From Saccharothrix saharensis (lineage in GTDB: Bacteria; Actinomycetota; Actinomycetes; Mycobacteriales; Pseudonocardiaceae): a stretch of DNA of 64,000 nucleotides. The stretch covers positions 3,038,001 to 3,102,000 of the forward strand of contig NZ_VFPP01000001.1 in the NCBI RefSeq assembly GCF_006716745.1. Reading direction: 5' to 3'. Of the stretch, positions 1 to 8,364 are shown one piece after another (positions within the stretch are counted from its first letter, which is position 1; every line of letters begins with the position of its first letter). The position numbers were made by a program, and so were the translations under genes. The notes beneath the pieces are model-generated. The model saw only the letters and a list, made by a program, of their open reading frames with translations, ran no database searches and was not told where the DNA came from.

Positions 1-208
1 GGTCGGGTACGCGCACGAGCGCGAGGAGAACACGCCCGGCCTGGGCTGCTTCGCCGTCGCCCTGCCGTACCGCAACCCCGTGCTCGACGCGATGAGCTGC
101 TCGGTGCCGCTGGGCCGGCTGGACCCCGACCACGAGCGCCAGGTCGTCGAAGCGCTGCTGCACGCCGCCCGCACGATCACCGAACTGCTGCGCCAGTTCG
201 GCCGCTGA
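1..208 (+). CDS. IclR-family transcriptional regulator, C-terminal end (5' part outside window)
   Basis: Only the last 68 residues are present, read in frame 2 and ending with TGA at 206-208. The fragment contains the REENTPGLGCFAVALPYR stretch and the SCSVPLGRL strand typical of the IclR effector-binding domain, followed by the closing helix that ends such proteins. The DNA-binding wing lies upstream of the window. It is transcribed toward a uronate dehydrogenase gene 26 bp downstream, so it may control the sugar-acid genes that follow; that role is inferred from position only. The effector cannot be told from this fragment. Confidence 0.85.
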   Translation, partial: VGYAHEREENTPGLGCFAVALPYRNPVLDAMSCSVPLGRLDPDHERQVVEALLHAARTITELLRQFGR

Positions 209-234
209 TTTCCGCTTCCGCGAAAGGGCTCGAT

Positions 235-1056
235 GTGACCGCACGAATCCTGATCACCGGCGCCGCCGGCATAGTCGGCACGCTCATGCGCACCCGGCTG
301 GCCGCACCCGACCGGACCCTGCGCCTGCTCGACATCGCGCCGCTGCCGGCGGCCGCCGACGGTGAGCGGGTTGAGCTGGTCACGGCGTCGGTGACCGACC
401 AGGCCGCGATGGAGGAGGCGTGCGCGGGCGTCGACGCGGTGATCCACCTCGGTGGGCACAGCCTCGAGCGGCCGTGGGCGGAGATCCTGGACGTCAACAT
501 CAACGGCACGCACGTGGTGCTGGAGGCGGCGCGGCGGGCCGGGGTGTCCCGGGTGGTGCTGGCCAGCTCCAACCACGCGGTCGGGTACTACGAGCGCGCC
601 GACGGCGAGGCGGGCGACTACCTGTTCCCCAAGCCCGACACGTACTACGGCGTGAGCAAGGTGGCGCTGGAGGCGTTGGGCAGCCTGTACGCGTCCCGGT
701 ACGGGATGGACGTGATCGCGGTCCGGATCGGGTCGTGCTTCGAGAAGCCGCGCGACGCGCGGATGCTGTCGACGTGGCTGTCGCCGGACGACGGCGCGCG
801 GCTGTTCGAGGCGTGCCTGTCGGCGCCGTCGCCCGGGTTCCGGGTGGTGTGGGGCGTCTCGGACAACGCGCGGCGGTGGTTCTCGCTGAGCGAGGCCGAG
901 GCGTTGGGGTACGAGTCGGCGGACGACTCCGAGGTGTTCGCCGCGGAGGTCCTGGCCGGTGGGGAGCCGGACCCCGGCTCGCCGGCCATGGCGTACCTGG
1001 GCGGCGCGTGGTGCACGCCGGAGTTCGACACCGCGGTGAAGGAGGCCGGTCGATGA
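235..1056 (+). CDS. NAD-dependent epimerase/dehydratase, uronate dehydrogenase-like
   Basis: A 273-residue short-chain (extended SDR) enzyme. The NAD-binding glycine motif GAAGIVG starts at residue 9, and the catalytic Tyr138-xxx-Lys142 pair lies in YYGVSK with Ser111/112 in SSNH. The HLGG, PWAEIL and SSNHAVGYY segments match uronate dehydrogenases, which oxidise galacturonate or glucuronate to the aldarolactone with NAD. The start is GTG at 235, because the ATG two bases earlier is followed at once by TGA; an AAAGGG sequence lies upstream. The stop overlaps the start of an aldehyde dehydrogenase (ATGA), so the two are translationally coupled. Together they resemble the first and last steps of oxidative uronate breakdown. 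Substrate is inferred; another sugar dehydrogenase remains possible. Confidence 0.8.
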   Translation: MTARILITGAAGIVGTLMRTRLAAPDRTLRLLDIAPLPAAADGERVELVTASVTDQAAMEEACAGVDAVIHLGGHSLERPWAEILDVNINGTHVVLEAARRAGVSRVVLASSNHAVGYYERADGEAGDYLFPKPDTYYGVSKVALEALGSLYASRYGMDVIAVRIGSCFEKPRDARMLSTWLSPDDGARLFEACLSAPSPGFRVVWGVSDNARRWFSLSEAEALGYESADDSEVFAAEVLAGGEPDPGSPAMAYLGGAWCTPEFDTAVKEAGR

Positions 1057-2549
1057 GCGGCGGCGTGCAGGGGTACGACCCGCGGACCGGTGAACCGGTG
1101 GGTGACGCGGTCCCGGAGACCCCGGACGTCTCGGTGGACGCGGTGGCCCGCGCCGCGGAGGCCGCGTTCCCCGCTTGGTCGTCGTTGCCGGCGGCGGAGC
1201 GGGCCTCGGTGCTCGACGCGGTGGCGGATGCGCTCGATGCCGCGTCCGACGGCTTGGTGGAGCTGGCCGACGCCGAGACGGCGCTGGGCAGGCCGCGGTT
1301 GACGACCGAGTTGAAGCGGACCACGAACCAGCTGCGGCTGTTCGGTGACGTGCTGCGCGAGGGCAGCTACGTCGAGGCGACGCTGGACTCGGCGAACCCC
1401 GACATCATCCCGCCGCGCCCGGTGCTGCGGCGCATGCTCCGTCCACTCGGGACGGTCGGGGTGTTCGCGGCGTCGAACTTCCCGTTCGCGTTCTCGGTGG
1501 CGGGCGGCGACACGGCCTCCGCGCTCGCCGCGGGGTGCCCGGTGGTCGTGAAGGCGCACCCGTCGCACCCTCGGACGTCGGAGGAGACGGCGCGGATCGT
1601 GGCGTCGGTCGTGCCGGCGGGCGTGTTCGGCGTCGTGCACGGTCAGCAGGCCGGCGTGACGCTGGTCAAGCACCCCGCGATCAAGGCGGTGGGCTTCACC
1701 GGCTCGACCGTCGGCGGCCGGGCGCTGTTCGACCTGGCCAACGCGCGCCCCGACCCGATCCCGTTCTACGGCGAGCTGGGCAGCGTCAACCCGACCGTGG
1801 TCCTGCCCGACGCCGCCGCCGCGCGCCCGGAGGGTTTCGCGGCCGAGTTCGTCGGGTCCCTGACCCTGGGCGTGGGCCAGTTCTGCACCAACCCCGGCCT
1901 GCTCTTCGCCCCGGCCGCCCTCCTGCCGGCCCTGGCGGACGCGGTCTCGTCCGCGACGGGCGGCCCGATGCTGAACGAGCGCATGTCCGACTCCTACCGC
2001 TCGGGCACCGACGACCTGGCCGCGTCCGGCCTGGCCGAGCTGGTCGCCTCGGGCACCGCGCCGAGCGAGGGCTGGAGCGTCGAACCACGCCTCTTCCAGG
2101 TGCCGCTGGCGACGTTCGCGGACAACCTCGACAAGCTGACCGAAGAGCACTTCGGCCCGGCCGCGGTCGTGGTCACCTACACCGATCCCGCCGAGCTGGA
2201 ACTGGTCCTGCCGCGCCTGCCGGGCACCCTGACCGGCACCGTGCACGCCGCCGAGTCCGAGCACGAGCCCGCCGGTCGCGTCGCGGGAGCCCTGCGGTCG
2301 GTCGTGGGCCGGCTGATCTTCAACGGCTGGCCGACCGGCGTCGCGGTGGCGTGGGGCATGCACCACGGCGGGCCGTGGCCCGCCACCACCAACCCGCTCC
2401 ACACCTCCGTCGGCGCCACCTCGATCCGCCGGTGGGTCACCCCGGTGACCTACCAGTCGTGGCCGGACGACCTGCTGCCCGCGGAGCTGCGGGAGGGCAA
2501 CCCGCTGGGGATCCCGCGGCGGGTGGACGGCGTGCTCGGCGTCCACTGA
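1053..2549 (+). CDS. Aldehyde dehydrogenase (NADP+), 2,5-dioxovalerate (alpha-ketoglutarate semialdehyde) dehydrogenase-like
   Basis: A 498-residue aldehyde dehydrogenase starting at the ATG that overlaps the previous TGA. The catalytic cysteine is Cys278 in GQFCTNPG. The N-terminal pattern (PRTGEPVG, then ADAETALGRPRLTTELKRT) and GSVNPTVVLP are typical of the ketoglutarate semialdehyde dehydrogenase group that ends the non-phosphorylating pentose, glucarate and hydroxyproline routes. The partner uronate dehydrogenase would make aldarate, and this enzyme would deliver 2-oxoglutarate. The intermediate dehydratase steps are not encoded in the window. Specificity is inferred from family resemblance and neighbourhood. 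Confidence 0.85.
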   Translation: MSGGVQGYDPRTGEPVGDAVPETPDVSVDAVARAAEAAFPAWSSLPAAERASVLDAVADALDAASDGLVELADAETALGRPRLTTELKRTTNQLRLFGDVLREGSYVEATLDSANPDIIPPRPVLRRMLRPLGTVGVFAASNFPFAFSVAGGDTASALAAGCPVVVKAHPSHPRTSEETARIVASVVPAGVFGVVHGQQAGVTLVKHPAIKAVGFTGSTVGGRALFDLANARPDPIPFYGELGSVNPTVVLPDAAAARPEGFAAEFVGSLTLGVGQFCTNPGLLFAPAALLPALADAVSSATGGPMLNERMSDSYRSGTDDLAASGLAELVASGTAPSEGWSVEPRLFQVPLATFADNLDKLTEEHFGPAAVVVTYTDPAELELVLPRLPGTLTGTVHAAESEHEPAGRVAGALRSVVGRLIFNGWPTGVAVAWGMHHGGPWPATTNPLHTSVGATSIRRWVTPVTYQSWPDDLLPAELREGNPLGIPRRVDGVLGVH

Positions 2550-2569
2550 CGGGGTTCGGCCGGGAAGCT

Positions 2570-2600
2570 CCGGTCCGGGCGGCCCGGCCGCCCGGACCGG
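2570..2600. terminator. Perfect 13-bp hairpin between convergent genes
   Basis: Arms 2570-2582 and 2588-2600 are perfectly complementary around a 5-base loop. It lies between the ends of the aldehyde dehydrogenase (2549) and the ECF sigma gene (2623). There is no T tract, as is usual for actinobacterial terminators; the symmetry lets it act on both strands. Confidence 0.65.
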
Positions 2601-2622
2601 CTCGGGATCGCGGCCTGCCCGG

Positions 2623-3558
2623 TCACCACGATCCGAGGATCGGCGCGTCGGGCCCCTGCCGCCGCCACCGGTCGGTGAGGCGGGCCAGGCGGGCGGCGGT
2701 GGCGACGCCGTGCACGGAGGCGATCCCGTCGTCGCGGACCTCCAGGACCACCACGCCCACGACCCGGTCGGCCAGCACCGCGAGCACCGCCGGGGAGCCG
2801 TTGACCACACCCGCGTGGAAGGCCGGTGAGCCGCCGACCAGCTTGCGCTTCGCCGGGGTCGGCCGGAACGCGGCGCGCAGGGCGGCGGCGAGCCGGACGG
2901 GGTCCGCGTACCGGACCAGCTTCGCGGTCAGCCCGGCGCCGTCGGAGATCGCGGTCGCGTCCCGCGTCAGCAGGGCGACCAGCCGGTCCGTCCGGCCCGA
3001 GGACGCGGCGGCGATGAACTCCTCGACGACGCGGCGCGCGGCGGCGCGGTCGATCCCGCCGGTCGTGCGCGCCGACGCCACGTGCCGCTTGGCCCGGTGC
3101 GCGTGCTGCTGGCTCGCGGACACGGAGATGTCGAGGATCCCGGCGATCTCGACGTGGCTGTAGGAGAACGCCTCCCGCAGCACGTAGACGGCCCGCTCGA
3201 CCGGTGGCAGGCGTTCCATCAGGGTCAGCACGGCCAACGTCACCGAATCCCGCTGCTCGGCGGTCTCGGCCGGGCCGAGCATCGGGTCGCCGTCGAGCAG
3301 CGGCTCGGGCAGCCACGCGCCCACCGTGCGTTCCCGGCGGGCGCTCGCCGAGCGCAGCCGGTCCAGCGCCAGGTTGGTGACCACCTTGGTCAGCCACGCC
3401 TCGGGCACCTCGACGTGCTCGCGGTCGGCGGCCTGCCAGCGCAGGAACGCGTCCTGCACCACGTCCTCGGCGTCCGCGGCCGAGCCGAGCAGGCGGTACG
3501 CCAACGAGGCCAGCCGGTCCCGGCCGGCCTCGAACCGCTCCACCGCCGCGCTGTCCAC
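2623..3558 (-). CDS. ECF RNA polymerase sigma factor, ECF41/SigJ type with SnoaL-like C-terminal extension
   Basis: 311 residues: sigma-2 (about 10-75, with the LLGSAADAEDVVQDAFLRW helix), sigma-4 (about 110-170, HTH around YSHVEIAGILDISVSASQQ), then a roughly 130-residue SnoaL/NTF2-like domain that marks ECF41-type factors. No anti-sigma gene is adjacent. In this group the C-terminal extension is thought to control activity in place of an anti-sigma factor. The start is GTG at 3558, nine bases after the stop of an upstream flavoprotein gene on the same strand, so the two form an operon. ECF41 genes are known to sit beside a redox or carboxymuconolactone-decarboxylase-type gene, and here the partner is the flavoprotein. 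The signal sensed is unknown. Confidence 0.88.
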   Translation of the reverse strand: MDSAAVERFEAGRDRLASLAYRLLGSAADAEDVVQDAFLRWQAADREHVEVPEAWLTKVVTNLALDRLRSASARRERTVGAWLPEPLLDGDPMLGPAETAEQRDSVTLAVLTLMERLPPVERAVYVLREAFSYSHVEIAGILDISVSASQQHAHRAKRHVASARTTGGIDRAAARRVVEEFIAAASSGRTDRLVALLTRDATAISDGAGLTAKLVRYADPVRLAAALRAAFRPTPAKRKLVGGSPAFHAGVVNGSPAVLAVLADRVVGVVVLEVRDDGIASVHGVATAARLARLTDRWRRQGPDAPILGSW

Positions 3559-3567
3559 GGCGTCAGG

Positions 3568-4749
3568 CTAGGCGCTGGCCGCTGCGGCGACCCGGTCGGA
3601 CGGGACGGCCGGTCGACGCCTGCGCGCCGGCATCCCCCACGTCGGGTGGCCCACGCCGAAGGCGGCCGTGGCCAGGATGCCCGCCTTCACCCGTGCCGCC
3701 ACACGGCCGCGCAGCGCCCACGTCCTCGACCGCGCCTCCCCGTCGACCAACTGGAAGATCGCGTCCTCACGGCCGAGGCTGATGTGGTTGCCCACGTAGG
3801 GCAGCGCCTTCCTCACGACCTCGCGGCCGGTCAGGTCCCCCACGATCGCGGCCACCGCCTGCCCCGCGGTGAACCCGGCCGAAGCGCAGGACATCGGCAG
3901 CGGCAGGCCGTTCCCACCGATGACGTGGACGCTGTCGCCCGCGGCGTACACGCCCTGGTGGGACACCGACCGCATCTGCCGGTCGACCAGGACCTGCCCG
4001 GTGTCGGTGACGGCGAGACCGCTCGCGGCGGCGATCGGGTGGACGGCGAAGCCCGCCGCCCACACCGTGGCGTCCGCCTCGAACACCGTGCCGTCGGACG
4101 CCACGGCCCCGGTCGCTTCGACCCGCTCGACGGAGGTGTGCTCGTGGACCGCGATGCCGAACCGCTCGAACGCGCGCAGCAGGTGGCGGCGGGCCTTCGG
4201 ACCCAGCCACCCGCCCAACCGGCCGCGGGTGGCGAGGGTGACGCGGAGCCCGGGCCGCGACTCGGCGATCTCCGTGGCCGCCTCGATCGCGGTCAGGTTG
4301 CCGCCGACGACCAGCACCGCGCCGGTGCCGTCCAGCTCGTCCAGCCGGCGGCGCAGGCGCAGGGCCGCGGGCCGGGAGGCGACGTGGAACGCGTGCTCGG
4401 CCACACCGGGGACGCCGTGGTCGGCGACGGTGCTGCCGAGCGCGTAGAGCAGCGTGTCGTAGTCGACCGGGTCGCCGTCGGCGACGGCGACCGTCCGCCG
4501 CTCGGGGTCGACCGCGGTGACCCGCGCCAGGCGCAGGTCGACGCCGGTGCCCGCGAACACCTCCGCCAGCCCCCGGCGTGGCAGGTCCCGGCCCGCCGCG
4601 AGCTGGTGCAGGCGCAACCGCTCGACGAAGTCCGGCTCGGCGTTGACCACGGTGACGGTGAAGTCGTCGTGGTGCAGGTGGCGGGCGAGGTACCCAGCGG
4701 CGTAGGCGCCGGCGTACCCGGCCCCGAGGACGACGATGCGGTGCGTCAT
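3568..4749 (-). CDS. NAD(P)/FAD-dependent oxidoreductase, NDH-2-like
   Basis: 393 residues. The FAD-binding Rossmann motif is at the very N-terminus (VVLGAGYAGAYAAGYLARHL), a second dinucleotide motif (VLVVGGNLTAIEAATEIA) lies near the middle, and the VYAAGDS flavin-contact motif is in the C-terminal half. This is the layout of type II NADH dehydrogenases and related disulfide-reductase-fold flavoproteins. The length is close to NDH-2. I chose ATG 4749 because AGGAG lies seven bases upstream and the FAD motif starts at once. It is the first gene of an operon with the ECF41-type sigma factor. The electron acceptor is unknown; no transmembrane helix is obvious, so membrane quinone reduction is not certain. 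Confidence 0.82.
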   Translation of the reverse strand: MTHRIVVLGAGYAGAYAAGYLARHLHHDDFTVTVVNAEPDFVERLRLHQLAAGRDLPRRGLAEVFAGTGVDLRLARVTAVDPERRTVAVADGDPVDYDTLLYALGSTVADHGVPGVAEHAFHVASRPAALRLRRRLDELDGTGAVLVVGGNLTAIEAATEIAESRPGLRVTLATRGRLGGWLGPKARRHLLRAFERFGIAVHEHTSVERVEATGAVASDGTVFEADATVWAAGFAVHPIAAASGLAVTDTGQVLVDRQMRSVSHQGVYAAGDSVHVIGGNGLPLPMSCASAGFTAGQAVAAIVGDLTGREVVRKALPYVGNHISLGREDAIFQLVDGEARSRTWALRGRVAARVKAGILATAAFGVGHPTWGMPARRRRPAVPSDRVAAAASA

Positions 4750-4917
4750 GTTCTCACTCCTGTCCGGTTCGCTCCCCCTCTTGACGGGACAGGGCTCCGA
4801 TCCCTGACAGGTCGGGCCATGGCGTGGGTCACGTCGGACGCGGGGGGAACCGGACTGTCGCCCGCCACGTCGGTTGGGGGTGGGTCCGCACGCCGCGACG
4901 ACGGGGGACAGCCGACA

Positions 4918-5640
4918 GTGACCGATACCTACCGCATCTCGATCGACGACCGGTCGGGCGCGACGCTGCGCGGCCGGGTGCACATCGTCAACCCCGACGC
5001 CGAGCAGGTCCCGCCCGGCCGGGACTTCGCCCTGCGGATGATCATCGAGGTCTGGCACCGCATCCGGCACGGCTACTTCTTCACCTCCGGCGACGAGAAC
5101 CTGCCCGACGACCGGCTGCACCTGCACCTGGACGAGCTGGAGAACGTCGTCGACGACCCGGCGCTGAAAGCGTCGTTCGAGCAGCTCATGGGCCTGGACC
5201 ACGGCCGGGTCGTCTACCTGACCGACGAGCAGGTGGCCGAGATCCGCGCGGTGCGGGAGATCCGCGACCACGAGCGGGAGCAAGCCGCCCGGCAGGCGTT
5301 GATGGACCGGTACGGCGTCAAGTCGCTCTCCGTCGGCAACGACGGCACCCCGTTCGTGCGGACCGAGCGCGACGGCCGCGCGTTCTACGACAAGGCGTGC
5401 GAGGTCGTCACCGACTACCGCCTCGGCGAGGTCCGCAACTGGCCGCCACCGTGGGACTTCGGCGACGAGGCGGACGAGGACTACGACGAGGACGCGTACT
5501 CCGACAAGCTCGCCGCGATGACGCTGGAGGACTACCCGTACGTCGAGTTCACCCTCACCGTGGACGACGCCCGCCACCTCGCGCACATGGGCGGCGGCAT
5601 CCACTTCGCCACCGCCATCCACGGCGAGTACGGCTGGTAG
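4918..5640 (+). CDS. Hypothetical acidic protein, family not recognised
   Basis: 240 residues from GTG 4918, which follows a GGGGGA sequence; an in-frame ATG at 4819 would add 33 poorly patterned residues. The protein is soluble-looking, rich in Asp/Glu and aromatic residues, with no signal peptide or membrane segment. Distinct stretches are a basic/aromatic helix (IIEVWHRIRHGYFF), a charged helix with repeated RE/RDHERE, an acidic patch (DEADEDYDEDAYSD, about residues 183-196) and a glycine-rich end (HMGGGIHFATAIHGEYGW). It stands alone between the divergent flavoprotein operon and the convergent DUF397/HTH pair. I cannot assign a function. Confidence 0.75.
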   Translation: MTDTYRISIDDRSGATLRGRVHIVNPDAEQVPPGRDFALRMIIEVWHRIRHGYFFTSGDENLPDDRLHLHLDELENVVDDPALKASFEQLMGLDHGRVVYLTDEQVAEIRAVREIRDHEREQAARQALMDRYGVKSLSVGNDGTPFVRTERDGRAFYDKACEVVTDYRLGEVRNWPPPWDFGDEADEDYDEDAYSDKLAAMTLEDYPYVEFTLTVDDARHLAHMGGGIHFATAIHGEYGW

Positions 5641-5783
5641 GGGGTCGGCGCGGACCGCGTGCGGGCCGTCCGCGCGGTCGGGGACCCGCCGCCACCGGTC
5701 CTCTGTGGACTCTGCCTGCCGTGCCGTCGCCGCCGCCCGCGGTGCTTCGGTGACCGGGGCGGACGGCGGGTCGGGGCTGCCGG

Positions 5784-5960
5784 TCAGGCTTGCCGGAGGG
5801 CGGTGAGGAACGCCCGGAACGGGCGCTCCCCGAAGGTCAGTCTCGGTCCGGGTCGTTTGCTGTCCCTGACGCTGGTCGTGCTCCGTCCCACGGCCAGCTC
5901 GACGCAGTTGTTCCCCGCGCCGGAGTAGGTGCTCTTGCGCCACGCCTTGTCGTTGTTCAT
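5784..5960 (-). CDS. DUF397 domain-containing small protein
   Basis: 58 residues from ATG 5960, which overlaps the stop of the upstream HTH gene (ATGA). The sequence shows the DUF397 core: WRKSTYSGAGNNCVELA near the N-terminus, then VRDSKRPGP and a conserved phenylalanine-containing tail (AFLTALR). DUF397 proteins are the small partners of actinomycete Scr1/WhiJ-type HTH regulators and are often described as toxin-antitoxin-like or developmental switch pairs. The overlap implies coupled, near-equal synthesis with the HTH protein. The cellular role of this pair is unknown. Confidence 0.92.
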   Translation of the reverse strand: MNNDKAWRKSTYSGAGNNCVELAVGRSTTSVRDSKRPGPRLTFGERPFRAFLTALRQA

Positions 5961-6811
5961 GTTTCCTTCATTGCGGTTGCCAGTTTTCTGATCAACGAGG
6001 CCGACTCCTTGGGCGACAGGGCGACCTCGTTCACCATTTCGTCGAAGTGCAACAGGTACTTCTGCACGTCGGCGCGATTGTCCACCCACTTCCCACCGCC
6101 CGCGTACTCCAGGTACACGGCCGAAGGATCACTGTCCTCGAAGCGGAGTGCGGTGGCGCCACCACCCGACATGGTTCCGTGAGCGCCGGCGCCGAACGGA
6201 ACCACTTGGATGGTGATGTTGTCCTGCTTCCCCTTCTCGAGCAAATGCGACAACTGCTCGCGCATGACGGTCGGGCCGCCGACGATTCGGTGCAGCGCGG
6301 CCTCGTCGATCACCGCGTGCAGCACTAAGCCGGGCAGTCGGCGCTGCCGGTTCGCCAGTGCCGCCGTCACCTGCTCCACCGAGACCGACGAGTCCATGAA
6401 ACGCTGCCCGGCGAGCCGGATGGCGGCCGCGTAGGCGGGCGTCTGGAGCAGGCCCGGTATGACGATCATCTCGATCGTGCGCACCTCCGTCGCGTCGGCC
6501 TCCTGCCGGGCGTAGGTCCTGGCCTCGGGGGTGAACGCGGCCGCGTACACCAGGCGGGTCCCGTCCTGCTTCGCGTCTTCCCACAACGCTTCCGCCTCAC
6601 GCCGTTCGGCATCGGTCGCCCCGTAGAGCGCGAGCAACGCGCTCAGTTCGGTCCAACTGGGACTGATGTATCCGTTCTCCATCCGCGACAGCGTCGACTG
6701 CGTCTTCCGCGTCAGCGCGTGGTAGTCGATCTCGGTCTTGCCCGCTCGCTTGCGCAAAGCGTTGAGGAACTGCCCCAGCTTGCGCTTGCGTCGGGTTTGG
6801 ACGGCTGCCAT
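5957..6811 (-). CDS. XRE-family HTH regulator with DUF5753-type C-terminal domain (Scr1/WhiJ type)
   Basis: 284 residues from ATG 6811, preceded by GAGGAG at good spacing; an in-frame upstream start (6880) has no such site. Residues about 12-70 form an XRE helix-turn-helix (LGQFLNALRKRAG, then TLSRMENGYISPSWTELSALLALY). The rest is the long DUF5753-like domain with IEMIVIPGLLQTPAYAAA, a conserved signature of this family, and VYLEY near the end. It is followed without a gap by the DUF397 gene. Such pairs are multicopy in actinomycetes and several affect sporulation or antibiotic production. The target genes here are unknown. Confidence 0.9.
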   Translation of the reverse strand: MAAVQTRRKRKLGQFLNALRKRAGKTEIDYHALTRKTQSTLSRMENGYISPSWTELSALLALYGATDAERREAEALWEDAKQDGTRLVYAAAFTPEARTYARQEADATEVRTIEMIVIPGLLQTPAYAAAIRLAGQRFMDSSVSVEQVTAALANRQRRLPGLVLHAVIDEAALHRIVGGPTVMREQLSHLLEKGKQDNITIQVVPFGAGAHGTMSGGGATALRFEDSDPSAVYLEYAGGGKWVDNRADVQKYLLHFDEMVNEVALSPKESASLIRKLATAMKET

Positions 6812-6899
6812 GCGGATCTCTCCTCGCTGGAAAAGAACTGCGAACACCCTAGTGCGGTTCCGCAGCCCGCTCGCTTTCACTCGATCGAGCGCTAAAAAG

Positions 6900-6911
6900 G
6901 TGCATATTCAC
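6900..6911. promoter_or_regulatory. Candidate autoregulatory operator GTGNATATNCAC
   Basis: A 12-bp imperfect palindrome (GTGCATATTCAC) about 90 bp upstream of the HTH gene, in an AT-rich pocket (CTAAAAAGGTGCATATTCACCC) that stands out in this GC-rich DNA. Closer to the gene, TAGGGT (on the minus strand, near 6850) could be a -10 box. Operator role is inferred from position and symmetry only. Confidence 0.3.
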
Positions 6912-7374
6912 CCTTTCACTCGCCACCTATCGTCGGTCGCCCCGCCGGCGGCGGCGGGCACCGGGGGACGTGCCCGACGAACTGGACGAGTGGTCAGCGC
7001 GGACTCCAAGCCTGGTCACCCCTACATCTCGCAGGTCCGACGGCGGAACGTCAAGGGGTTCCGCGACAGCCGTGCCGCGGTTCGCGTCCTCATCGCGCCC
7101 CGCAGCGGGTCGTGCACGGACCTGCACGACCGGGTGAACCCGGCCCGGGTCGGGACGGAGCGCGACCCCACGACCACCGGATCGAGTTCGTCACAAGCGG
7201 GCAACAACCGGAGATGTTTGCGGGCTCAACGGAATCGGGCGGTCGCGGGGTGTCCGCGACGTGCGGCACGGCCCCGGCCGCACAGTCCACAAGGCTCACT
7301 TCGCCGCCGATTCGCGGCCCCGCGGTGCGCCCGGTCGCGAAAACCGCCTGAAATTGTCGGACCCCGGGTCCATC
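6912..7374. other. Intergenic stretch without a convincing gene
   Basis: About 460 bp between the divergent HTH gene and the DrrA-like gene. Open frames here have no family features and no plausible start site. I see no strong hairpin. It presumably holds the promoter of the transporter operon; AAATTG near 7351 is the only AT-rich spot close to that gene. Confidence 0.5.
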
Positions 7375-8364
7375 ATGGCCCGCATGGCAGACGCAATCGT
7401 GGCCGAAGGGCTGGTCAAGCGCTACGGGTCGGTGGTCGCCCTCGACGGCCTCGACCTGGTGGTGCCGGAAGGGACCGTCATGGGGCTGCTCGGGCCGAAC
7501 GGCGCGGGCAAGACCACGACGGTGCGCGTGCTCACCACGCTGCTCGAGCACGACGAGGGCAAGGCGACCGTCACCGGCTTGGACGTCGTCGCCGACGCCA
7601 AGGAGCTGCGCCGCCGGATCGGGCTGTCCGGCCAGTACGCGGCGGTGGACGAGAACCTGACCGGGTTCGAGAACCTGGACATGGTGGGCAGGCTGTACCA
7701 CCTGGGCAAGAAGCGCAGCCGGGAGCGGGCGCGCGAGCTGTTGGCGCGGTTCGACCTCGTGGAGGCCGCCGACCGGCCGGTGAAGGGCTACTCGGGCGGC
7801 ATGCGCCGCCGGCTCGACCTGGCGGGCGCGCTGGTGGCCAAGCCGCGGGTGCTGTTCCTCGACGAGCCGACCACCGGCCTGGACCCGCGCAGCCGGCTGG
7901 GCATGTGGGACGTGATCGCCGAACTCGTGGCGGGCGGCACGACCCTGCTGCTCACCACCCAGTACCTGGAGGAGGCCGACCGGCTCGCCGACCGGATCGC
8001 GGTCATCGACCACGGCCGCGTCATCGCGCTGGGCACCGCGGACGAGCTGAAGGACCAGGTCGGCGGTGAACGGCTGGAGCTGACCGTCGGCTCGACGCAG
8101 GACGCGGCGACGGCGAAGGCCGCGCTGGCGCCGCTGGCCATCGCGGAGATCGCGCTGGACGACCGCGGGCACCGGCTGACCGTGCCGGTGTCGGGCGGCG
8201 CGGACGTGCTGGTGGACGGCATCCGGAGGCTGGACGCCGAGTCGGTCAAGGTGCTCGACATCGGTCTGCGCAGGCCGACGCTGGACGACGTGTTCCTCGC
8301 GCTGACCGGGCACGCCGCCGGCAAGAACGGCACCGAGGACAAGCAGGGGGAGCAGGGAGCATGA
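7375..8364 (+). CDS. DrrA-like ABC exporter ATP-binding protein
   Basis: 329 residues. Walker A is GPNGAGKTTT, the signature is YSGGMRRRLDL, Walker B is VLFLDEPTTGLDP, and the switch region is LLLTTQYLEEADRLADRI. The C-terminal extension of about 90 residues (ELTVGSTQDAATAKAALAPL through the LRRPTLDDVFLALTGH end) is the DrrA-type tail found in daunorubicin-resistance and similar exporters. It is coupled to a permease by an ATGA overlap. ATG 7375 and ATG 7384 are both possible starts; neither has a clear Shine-Dalgarno sequence. The substrate is unknown and no biosynthetic gene cluster is adjacent, so this looks like a stand-alone drug or lipid exporter. Confidence 0.9.
   Translation: MARMADAIVAEGLVKRYGSVVALDGLDLVVPEGTVMGLLGPNGAGKTTTVRVLTTLLEHDEGKATVTGLDVVADAKELRRRIGLSGQYAAVDENLTGFENLDMVGRLYHLGKKRSRERARELLARFDLVEAADRPVKGYSGGMRRRLDLAGALVAKPRVLFLDEPTTGLDPRSRLGMWDVIAELVAGGTTLLLTTQYLEEADRLADRIAVIDHGRVIALGTADELKDQVGGERLELTVGSTQDAATAKAALAPLAIAEIALDDRGHRLTVPVSGGADVLVDGIRRLDAESVKVLDIGLRRPTLDDVFLALTGHAAGKNGTEDKQGEQGA

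Noticed and set aside
5957..6880. Longer HTH regulator starting at 6880
   Set aside because: The extra 23 residues have no family features, and the ATG at 6811 has a strong GAGGAG site.
6927..7374. Possible short gene upstream of the DrrA-like gene
   Set aside because: Frames in both directions are Arg/Ser-rich with no ribosome-binding site and no recognisable domain.
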